DNA of 11,173 nt, from NCBI GenBank assembly GCA_052387955.1, contig JBQTIQ010000095.1, forward strand, positions 1 to 11,173, in the 5' to 3' direction. Position 1 is the stretch's first letter. The number at the start of each line of letters is the position of its first letter. The notes below the pieces were generated by a model. It saw nothing but the letters and a program-made list of their open reading frames with translations. It was not told where the DNA came from and searched no databases. Positions 5,730-11,173 of the stretch are shown here, piece after piece. The translations under genes and the position numbers were made by a program. Source of the stretch: JBQTIQ01 sp052387955 (GTDB lineage Bacteria; Actinomycetota; Acidimicrobiia; Acidimicrobiales; JACDCH01).

Positions 5730-8369
5730 ATGAGAGCCGAGCTGCTGTCGGTCTACGACTTCGAGCTCGACCCGTTCCAGGTCCGGGCCATCGATGCGGT
5801 CGACGCCGGCGAATCGGTCCTGGTGGCCGCGCCCACCGGTTCGGGCAAGACGGTGGTGGCCGAGTACGCGGTGGCCCTGGCCCTCGGCCAGGGCCACAAG
5901 GCGTTCTACACGACACCGATCAAGGCGCTGTCGAACCAGAAGTTCGCCGACCTCGCCCGTCGCCACGGGACCGCAAACGTCGGGCTCCTCACCGGCGACA
6001 ACGCCGTCAACGGGGACGCCCCGGTAGTGGTGATGACGACCGAGGTGCTGCGGAACATGATCTACGCCAGCTCGTCGGCGCTCGACGGGCTGCGCTTCGT
6101 CGTCCTCGACGAGGTGCACTACCTCCAGGACGCCTACCGGGGCCCGGTATGGGAGGAGGTCATCCTTCATCTGCCACCCGAGGTCCGCCTCGTCTGCTTG
6201 TCCGCCACCGTGTCCAACGCCGAGGAACTGGCCGACTGGATCACGACCGTACGGGGGCCGACCACCACCGTCATCGAGGAGCGCCGGCCGGTGGAGCTGG
6301 TCAATCTGTACTGCGTCGGCGACGAGTCCTCGCCCAGCCTGCACGTCCTCCCGACACTGGTCGACGGTCGGCCGAACCCCGAGGCGAGCCGTCTCGACGC
6401 CGAGGGCCTGGCGGGGACGAAGGTACGGGGCCGGCCCCGCCGACGGTTCTTCACCCCCCGGCGCACAGGGGTCGTCGAGCGGTTGGCCGAGGAGGACCTG
6501 CTGCCGGCGATCTTCTTCATCTTCAGCCGGGCGGCCTGCGACGAAGCCGTCGACGCCTGCGTGACGTGGGGGCTACGGCTGACCACGGCCGACGAACGGC
6601 CCCGCATCCGGGAGATCGCCGAGCACCGGGTCAGGCTCCTGGGCGACGGTGACCGGGCCGTGCTCGGGTTCGGGCGGTGGCTGTCAGCGCTGGAGAACGG
6701 CATCGCCGCCCACCACGCCGGCCTGGTGCCCCCGTTCAAGGAGGCGGTCGAGGACTGCTTCGTGGAGGGCCTGGTCAAGGTCGTGTTCGCGACCGAGACG
6801 CTCGCCCTCGGCATCAACATGCCGGCCCGGACGGTGGTCCTCGAGAAGCTGTCGAAGTTCACCGGTGAGCGACACGAGTTCCTCACGCCCGGGGAGTACA
6901 CGCAGCTGACCGGCCGCGCCGGGCGCCGGGGCCTGGACCCCGTCGGCAACGCGGTGGTGCTGTGGTCGCCGTTCGTGCCGTTCGACCAGGTGGCGGCGCT
7001 GGCGTCGAGCCGTGCCTTCAGGCTGACGTCGGCCTTCCGGCCGACGTACAACATGGCCGCCAACCTGGTCCGCCGGTACCCGCCAGCCCAGGCCCACCAC
7101 CTGCTCAACCTGTCCTTCGCCCAGTACCAGGCCGACCGCTCGGTGGTGCGGCTCGAAGCCCGGCTCGAGAAGCGCTCGGCGGCGATGGCCGCCCTCGAGC
7201 GAGAGGCGACCTGTGAGCGCGGCGACGTCCGTGCCTACCGGGCCGTCCTGGACCGCCGCGACGCGGCCCGACGCCAAGCCTCGCCCCAGGCCGCCATCAA
7301 GTCCGCTCTGGCCGAGTTGAAGCCGGGCGACGTGATCGACGTCCGGGGCCGCTCCGTCGTGTTGAGCTATGCCAACCGCAAGACCGAGAACCGCCTGAGG
7401 GTGCTGAGCGACAAACGCAAGCTGGTCACGGTCACGCCCGGCGATCTCGCCGCCGTGCCCCGGGTGCTGGGCCACCTCGAGCTTCCCTCCCCGTTCGCGC
7501 CACGGGACCACCGCTTCCAGGCCGAGGTGGTGCACCGGCTCCTCCGGTCCCGCCTCGCCCGCCCGGCCCGTCGGCTGGCCGCCGAGCCGGACGAGAGCGA
7601 CGCCGACCTCCTCCGGGCCGAGGAGGAGACGGCGGCGCACCCGGTGGCCTCCTGCGGTGACCGCGACCGTCACCTGCGGGCCCTGGCTCAGCTCGCTCGG
7701 GCGACGGTCGAGGTCACCGAGCTGCGGCGGTCGGTCAAGGGCCACACCGAGTCGCTGGCCCGTCGTTTCGACCGGGTGCTCCGGGTGCTCGAAGCCTGGG
7801 GCTACCTCGACGGGTGGGCCCTCACCGACAAGGGGGCCCGCCTCGGGGGTACGTACCACGAGTCCGACCTGCTGCTCACCGAGTGCCTCGACTCCGGCAT
7901 CTTCGACGGCCTCGATCCCGCCGCCCTGGCCGGGATGGTGTCGACCTTCACCTACGAACGTCGGGCGCCGGGCACACCGCCGGCGCCGTGGTTCCCTTCG
8001 GCCAAGGCCCGCCAACGGTTCAACGCCATCGAGCGGCTGGCCCAGGAGCTCAACGCCGACGAGCACGAGGCCGGCCTGCAGCTCACCCGCGGCCCCGACC
8101 CCGGCTTCGTTGCCCTGGCTCACGCCTGGGCCGCAGGGGAGGAGCTCGACGACGTGCTCGAAGACGAGGAGATGTCGGGCGGAGACTTCGTCCGCAACGT
8201 CAAGCAGCTCATCGACCTGCTCCGCCAGATTGGCGACGCCGCCCCCGACGGCCGTACCGCGGCCACCGCCCGCGCGGCCGCCGACGCGCTGTTCCGGGGT
8301 GTGGTGGCGGCGGCGTCGACGGTGGGCGCCACGGCCGCTGGCGACGCTCCCACCGACCTGGTGCCGTGA
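5730..8369 (+). CDS. helY: HelY/Mtr4-type DEVH-box superfamily 2 helicase
   Basis: From ATG 5730 this is an 879-aa Ski2/Mtr4-like helicase. Motifs in order: APTGSGKT (34-41, Walker A Lys40), TPIKALSNQK (Ia), DEVH (127-130), SAT (158-160), FIFSRAACDEA (IV), VVFATETLALGINMPA (V) and QLTGRAGRRGLD (392-403, VI). The central region resembles the rRNA-processing arch and the last 180 residues the DSHCT helical domain (YHESDLLLTECL, GMVSTFTYERR, DFVRNVKQLIDLLRQI). This family unwinds structured RNA (or RNA:DNA) for decay or processing; its bacterial role is not well settled. The position after tatC matches helY in other actinobacteria. The start is uncertain: ATG 5652 (905 aa) adds a basic segment with no SD, while 5730 has GGGGGA 8 nt upstream and starts where homology to HelY begins. 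Confidence 0.93.
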   Translation: MRAELLSVYDFELDPFQVRAIDAVDAGESVLVAAPTGSGKTVVAEYAVALALGQGHKAFYTTPIKALSNQKFADLARRHGTANVGLLTGDNAVNGDAPVVVMTTEVLRNMIYASSSALDGLRFVVLDEVHYLQDAYRGPVWEEVILHLPPEVRLVCLSATVSNAEELADWITTVRGPTTTVIEERRPVELVNLYCVGDESSPSLHVLPTLVDGRPNPEASRLDAEGLAGTKVRGRPRRRFFTPRRTGVVERLAEEDLLPAIFFIFSRAACDEAVDACVTWGLRLTTADERPRIREIAEHRVRLLGDGDRAVLGFGRWLSALENGIAAHHAGLVPPFKEAVEDCFVEGLVKVVFATETLALGINMPARTVVLEKLSKFTGERHEFLTPGEYTQLTGRAGRRGLDPVGNAVVLWSPFVPFDQVAALASSRAFRLTSAFRPTYNMAANLVRRYPPAQAHHLLNLSFAQYQADRSVVRLEARLEKRSAAMAALEREATCERGDVRAYRAVLDRRDAARRQASPQAAIKSALAELKPGDVIDVRGRSVVLSYANRKTENRLRVLSDKRKLVTVTPGDLAAVPRVLGHLELPSPFAPRDHRFQAEVVHRLLRSRLARPARRLAAEPDESDADLLRAEEETAAHPVASCGDRDRHLRALAQLARATVEVTELRRSVKGHTESLARRFDRVLRVLEAWGYLDGWALTDKGARLGGTYHESDLLLTECLDSGIFDGLDPAALAGMVSTFTYERRAPGTPPAPWFPSAKARQRFNAIERLAQELNADEHEAGLQLTRGPDPGFVALAHAWAAGEELDDVLEDEEMSGGDFVRNVKQLIDLLRQIGDAAPDGRTAATARAAADALFRGVVAAASTVGATAAGDAPTDLVP

Positions 8370-8391
8370 CCAGCGGCACCGGCCCGGCTCA

Positions 8392-9012
8392 ATGACGGTC
8401 CGCAAGGGCCAGGAGTGGGGAGAAGCTGCGGCCCTGCCGGCCGGCGCGGTGACGGTGCGGACCGATGCGGAAGCCCGCGCCCTGGTGGAGGGCGCCCATC
8501 GGGCCGGCCAGCCCTTGCCCGAGCTGGGGCTACTCGGTGGTGACCTGTGCCGCACGCTGGGGGGCATCGGCGACGAGGCGCGCCTGAGGTCGGGCGGCGG
8601 GGTACGGGTGCAGATCGACACGGCCTCGGTCCTGGTCGACGGCCGCGCTCACTGGTTCGTAGCCCACCTGGTAGCCCGCCGGCCCGGCCCGACGGGGTGG
8701 TGGAGGGGCCGCGTCGTCGCCGTCATGAACGCACAGTTCCTCGGCCCCTGGGACGCGGCCCCCCGCAGTCATCCCAATGACGGCCGTCTCGACACGTTCG
8801 ACGTGACCATGTCGACGGCCGATCGTTGGAAGGCCCGCCGACGGCTGCTCACCGGCACCCACGTGCCCCACCCCGGCATCGCCCAGCGCCGCTCGGCTGC
8901 CGCCCAGTTCGACATCGACGGCCTCCACGTGTGGCTCGACGGCGACCCGCTCGGCCCGGCCAGCACATTGTCGGTCCTGGTCGAGCCCGACGCCCTGATC
9001 TGCTACGTGTAG
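8392..9012 (+). CDS. YegS/diacylglycerol-kinase C-terminal-domain-like protein
   Basis: This 206-aa protein begins 22 nt after helY. Its second half matches the beta-sandwich domain of lipid kinases of the DAGK/YegS/LCB5 type: VVAVMNAQF (108-116) for the usual V-V-x-N-G, PRSHPNDGRLD (124-134) for P-x-A-x-x-x-D-G-x-L-D, TGTHVPHPG (154-162) for G-x-H-x-x-x-P-x-V, and WLDGDPLG (181-188) for x-x-D-G-E-x-x-G. The N-terminal ATP-binding domain of about 120-130 residues is missing. A G-G-D is present in LGLLGGDLCRTLGG (45-58), but it lacks the G-T that normally completes the nucleotide loop. It is therefore unlikely to be a kinase by itself; a ligand-binding or regulatory role is inference. In some actinobacteria a full diacylglycerol kinase gene neighbours helY, which supports common descent. 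The frame is open further upstream but that part overlaps helY. Confidence 0.6.
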   Translation: MTVRKGQEWGEAAALPAGAVTVRTDAEARALVEGAHRAGQPLPELGLLGGDLCRTLGGIGDEARLRSGGGVRVQIDTASVLVDGRAHWFVAHLVARRPGPTGWWRGRVVAVMNAQFLGPWDAAPRSHPNDGRLDTFDVTMSTADRWKARRRLLTGTHVPHPGIAQRRSAAAQFDIDGLHVWLDGDPLGPASTLSVLVEPDALICYV

Positions 9013-9066
9013 CTGCGTTCCCCGGCCACGCAGGCTGTGTTGGCTGCGTTCCCCGGCCACGCAGGC
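9012..9066. repeat. two 24-bp direct repeats, each a hairpin, after the kinase-like gene
   Basis: GCTGCGTTCCCCGGCCACGC (first 20 of 24 bases) occurs at 9012-9035 and again at 9043-9066, a 31-bp period. Each copy contains CTGCGT ... ACGCAG, a 6-bp stem with a 9-nt loop (9013-9018/9028-9033 and 9044-9049/9059-9064). The first copy starts at the last base of the stop codon TAG 9010-9012. Confidence 0.85.
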
Positions 9067-9076
9067 GGCTCCTGAT

Positions 9077-9114
9077 AGCGCCTGCGCTGGCGCTGCGGTG
9101 CTCGCGTCTCGCGA
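9077..9114. repeat. two further small hairpins
   Basis: AGCGCC-tgcgct-GGCGCT (9077-9094) and TCGCG-tct-CGCGA (9102-9114) follow the direct repeats. Together they make this spacer unusually rich in folded structure. Function unknown. Confidence 0.55.
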
Positions 9115-9140
9115 CGGGTGCTTCGGGCTTCGGGCGTCGA

Positions 9141-9165
9141 TCCGGGGCCCATGGTGGGCTCCGGA
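9141..9165. terminator. strong hairpin, probable terminator of the tat-helY transcript
   Basis: An 11-bp stem (9141-9151 with 9155-9165, one G-T wobble) with a 3-nt TGG loop: TCCGGGGCCCA / TGGGCTCCGGA. It stands between the kinase-like gene and the proposed thyX promoter. It has no T-run, like many actinobacterial terminators. Confidence 0.55.
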
Positions 9166-9207
9166 CAGGCCCGGGAGCGGGTCCCCGGCTCGTCGGTGAC
9201 CGGCGCC

Positions 9208-9213
9208 TACAGT
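9208..9213 (+). promoter_or_regulatory. possible -10 box upstream of the ThyX-like gene
   Basis: TACAGT lies 9 nt before GTG 9223 (a five-codon ORF) and 23 nt before the ThyX-like ATG 9237. It follows the strong hairpin at 9141-9165, as expected for the start of a new transcript. No good -35 is seen. Confidence 0.45.
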
Positions 9214-9236
9214 CAGATTTCTGTGAGCGAGCGGTC

Positions 9237-10838
9237 ATGAGCCTCTACATCACCGAGGAATGGACGCCGGCAGAGGCTGACGTGCTCCGGCGTTACGTGA
9301 CCAACCTCGACCAGCCGGTGTTCGCCCTCGTCAACCTGCCCGAGGTGGTCAAGGGCGCCCTCTTCGCCCGCTACAGCCGGTCGTCCAAGAGCCTGCGCCG
9401 GCTGTTCCTCGACGAGTTCGTCGGCCATCTCGATATCTCCGGTGACCACAGCATCGACGCAACCGTCGGCCTCCGCCGGGCCGAGGAGCTCTATGACAAG
9501 GTCTTCTTCGAGTACGGCGACGACTCGGTGGCCCAGCTCGGCGGGGTGCACCTCGCCTGTGAGCAGGCGTCGAACCTGCTCACCAAGGTGCTCGAGTGGG
9601 GCCGGCTGATGTCGTACCTCGAGCAGTCGACCCGGTACCTCGCCTACGACAACCGCTTGGGCGGCCGCTACCGCTACCACCGCGACCCGCAGCTGCTCGG
9701 TTCGCCGTTGGGGACCCGCTACGTCGGCGACGTCGACCGTCTCTTCGACAGCTACGGCGGACTCGTGCCCGTCCTGTCGGAGTTCTTCCGGGAACGCTTC
9801 CCCAAGGACCCCGCCGACACCGATTTCGTCTACCGCCAGGCCATCAAGGCCAAGGCCTTCGACGCCGTGCGGGGCATCCTCCCGGCTGCTTCGCTGTCCA
9901 ACGTCGGCATCTACGGCACCGGCCAAGGCTACGAGCAGCTGCTGCTGCGGATGCGGGCCCATCCTCTCCCCGAGGCCCGCTCCTACGCCGACCTCATGCT
10001 CACCGAGCTGCGCAAGGTGATCCCGTCGTTCCTGCGCCGCGTCGACCTCGAAGACCGGGGCGTGGCCTGGTCCCGGTACCTCGCCGCCACCCGCACCGAG
10101 ATGGAGGACCTCGGGGCCCGGCTGTCAGCTGACGTGGCCACCGCGGTCGCTCCGGCGATCGACCTGGTCGACTGGGACCCGGACGCCGAGGTGAAGATGG
10201 TCACCGCGATGCTGTACCCCTACACCGACCTTCCCGAGCGGGTGGTCGAGTCCAGGGCCCGGGCGATGCCGGTCGCGGAGCGGATGGCGGTCGTGCGGGC
10301 ATACGTGGGGGAGAGGCGTAACCGCCGCCACAAGCCCGGCCGGGCACTGGAACGTATCGACTACCGCTTCGACATCCTGGCCGACTACGGCGCCTTCCGC
10401 GACCTGCAGCGGCACCGTCTCCTGACCGTCGAGTGGCAACCGCTCACCCCGCGCCACGGCTACACCCGTCCCGAAGCGATCGACCTCGCCGGTGCATCGA
10501 GCCGCTTCGACGAGGCCATGGACCGCTCGGCCGCGCTCTACGACAGCATCAACGAACGCTTCCCGGCCCAGGCCGCCTATGCCGTGTGCCTCGCCTACAA
10601 GGTTCGCTTCGTGCTCCAACTCAATGCCCGGGAGGCGATGCACCTCATCGAGCTGCGCTCGGGCGCCCAGGGCCATGCCTCCTATCGGGAGGTGGCTCGC
10701 ACGATGCACAGCCTGATCGCGGAGCGGGCCGGCCACCACGCGGTTGCCGAGATGATGTCCTACGTCGACCACTCGCCCGAGCCGTCACTCGAGCGCCTCG
10801 ACGCCGAGCGCCGGGCCCAGGCCCGTCGGCTCGTCTAG
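9237..10838 (+). CDS. double-domain ThyX-like (FAD-dependent thymidylate synthase family) protein
   Basis: This 533-aa protein is about twice the length of ThyX (roughly 220-250 aa) and reads as two ThyX-like halves. In half one, YGDDSVAQ (93-100) stands for G-H-x-S-P-x-E-H, WGRLMSYLEQSTRY (121-134) stands for the RHRX7S signature, and ILPAASLSN (214-222) for the later L-P segment. In half two, LQRHRLLTVEWQPLTPRHGY (390-409) is the signature, and LQLNAREAMHLIELRSGAQG (about 462-481) matches the T-x-N-x-R-x-L-x-H-x-x-x-L-R segment. ThyX makes dTMP from dUMP with FAD and methylene-tetrahydrofolate. Half one keeps the Ser/Tyr side of the signature but has W-G in place of R-H; half two keeps R392-H393-R394 but has Pro402 where Ser is expected. 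Such long actinobacterial proteins are annotated as ThyX, but activity is not shown by the sequence. ATG 9237 is chosen because similarity starts there. Confidence 0.78.
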   Translation: MSLYITEEWTPAEADVLRRYVTNLDQPVFALVNLPEVVKGALFARYSRSSKSLRRLFLDEFVGHLDISGDHSIDATVGLRRAEELYDKVFFEYGDDSVAQLGGVHLACEQASNLLTKVLEWGRLMSYLEQSTRYLAYDNRLGGRYRYHRDPQLLGSPLGTRYVGDVDRLFDSYGGLVPVLSEFFRERFPKDPADTDFVYRQAIKAKAFDAVRGILPAASLSNVGIYGTGQGYEQLLLRMRAHPLPEARSYADLMLTELRKVIPSFLRRVDLEDRGVAWSRYLAATRTEMEDLGARLSADVATAVAPAIDLVDWDPDAEVKMVTAMLYPYTDLPERVVESRARAMPVAERMAVVRAYVGERRNRRHKPGRALERIDYRFDILADYGAFRDLQRHRLLTVEWQPLTPRHGYTRPEAIDLAGASSRFDEAMDRSAALYDSINERFPAQAAYAVCLAYKVRFVLQLNAREAMHLIELRSGAQGHASYREVARTMHSLIAERAGHHAVAEMMSYVDHSPEPSLERLDAERRAQARRLV

Positions 10839-10860
10839 CTGGGGGGCTGCGCCCCCCGGC
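10838..10860. terminator. G/C hairpin directly after the ThyX-like stop codon
   Basis: A 10-bp stem (10838-10847 with 10851-10860, one T-G wobble) with a TGC loop, centred on GGGGGGC-tgc-GCCCCCC. It is repeated near 10960-10981 with one C fewer. Its position makes it a likely terminator, though it has no T-run. Confidence 0.6.
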
Positions 10861-10900
10861 CCCCATCGCCGCCCGGCTCCCTGGCGGTCGCTCGGTCGGC

Positions 10901-10956
10901 ATCTGCTCGGTCCCGGAGCTTGTCACAACGTCAAGCCTTCTCGGGACCGAGCAGAT
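10901..10956. repeat. long perfect hairpin, copy 1
   Basis: ATCTGCTCGGTCCCG (10901-10915) pairs perfectly with CGGGACCGAGCAGAT (10942-10956), a 15-bp stem. Inside it GCTTG (10918-10922) pairs with CAAGC (10932-10936) around a 9-nt loop. This could be a terminator for either strand, an RNA structure, or the ends of a small palindromic element. Confidence 0.9.
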
Positions 10957-11021
10957 CTAGCTGGGGGGCTGCGCCCCCGGCCCCCATCGCCGCCCGGCTC
11001 CCTGGCGGTCGCTCGGTCGGC

Positions 11022-11077
11022 ATCTGCTCGGTCCCGGAGCTTGTCACAATGTCAAGCCTTCTCGGGACCGAGCAGAT
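11022..11077. repeat. long perfect hairpin, copy 2
   Basis: The same 15-bp arms occur at 11022-11036 and 11063-11077. The only change is C to T in the terminal loop (11050), so both arms are intact in both copies. Confidence 0.9.
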
Positions 11078-11081
11078 CTAG

Positions 11082-11173
11082 GCCCACCCACTGGCCCGGC
11101 TAGCCCGGCCCACCCCCACTCCACCCGCCGTTGGGGCCGGCAGGCCGCGGTCGGCTCTGCCGCCGTCTGTAAC
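11082..11173. other. non-coding end of the window
   Basis: These 92 bases follow the tandem repeat. They contain an 8-bp palindrome GGCTAGCC (around 11098-11105) and are C-rich. I see no start codon with a supported reading frame, RNA gene or promoter. Confidence 0.5.

Larger units (their letters stand above)
10835..11077. repeat. tandem 122/121-bp repeat, two near-identical copies
   Basis: Copy one is 10835-10956 and copy two 10957-11077, followed by one more CTAG (11078-11081). They differ only by one C in a C-run (10852-10857) and by C10929 versus T11050. Each unit begins CTAG-CTGGGGGG, and the TAG in the first is the stop codon of the ThyX-like gene. Each holds a G/C hairpin near its start and a long perfect hairpin at its end. 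No ORF of note spans it. It may be an extragenic palindromic element duplicated in place, or a paired terminator. Confidence 0.95.

Noticed and set aside
4728..6344. Minus-strand open frame of 538 codons
   Set aside because: It runs antisense to tatC and helY, is very rich in His/Arg/Gly/Asp and matches no known family. It is a GC-rich shadow of genes with full motif support.
6684..8621. Minus-strand open frame of 645 codons
   Set aside because: It is antisense to the helY C-terminal half and the kinase-like gene, with low-complexity composition and no recognisable domain.
8826..9236. N-terminal extension of the ThyX-like protein
   Set aside because: It overlaps the kinase-like gene and a hairpin-rich spacer; family similarity begins at ATG 9237.
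10835..11081. Tandem repeats as a possible CRISPR array
   Set aside because: Only two units of about 121 bp are present with no variable spacers between them; the structure is a direct duplication with hairpins.

Overview
The window is high-GC DNA from an actinobacterium. Its core is the gene order pafB-pafC ... tatA/B-tatC-helY. That order is an established actinobacterial block; in Mycobacterium it is pafA-pafB-pafC-tatA-tatC-helY. Arg/Ala/Gly-rich proteins, GTG starts, few Shine-Dalgarno sites and several TAnnnT boxes placed 7-9 nt before a start codon (leaderless-type promoters) are consistent with an Acidimicrobiia-like lineage. That lineage call is an inference; there is no rRNA gene or marker here to prove it.

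Layout. Bases 1-95 are the 3' end of an ISAzo13-type transposase, lying where pafA would be expected. Next come two WYL-domain regulators (215-1153 and 1190-2137) matching PafB and PafC, the paired activators of the mycobacterial DNA-damage response. A 204-bp spacer with two overlapping short ORFs leads into signal peptidase I (2342-3022). A glycerophosphodiester phosphodiesterase-like gene on the minus strand (3080-3802) converges on it. A small zinc-ribbon protein (3954-4280) is divergent from that gene. Then follow a TatB-like subunit (4466-4810), TatC (4854-5639), a HelY/Mtr4-type DEVH helicase (about 5730-8369) and a protein resembling only the C-terminal domain of YegS/diacylglycerol kinases (8392-9012). 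A 224-bp hairpin-rich spacer precedes a 533-aa protein built of two degenerate ThyX-like halves (9237-10838). The window ends with two near-identical 121/122-bp tandem repeats, each carrying two strong hairpins, and about 90 bp with no recognisable gene.

How it fits together. TatB/TatC export folded proteins and LepB removes signal peptides, so the middle of the window is a secretion cluster. PafBC and HelY belong to stress response and RNA/DNA handling. The duplicated ThyX-like protein may concern nucleotide metabolism. I see no CRISPR array, phage module, toxin-antitoxin pair or clear new multi-gene system. The most unusual items are the complementary decay of the two ThyX halves, the tandem double-hairpin repeat, the short coupled ORFs before lepB, and the kinase-like protein that lacks its catalytic domain.
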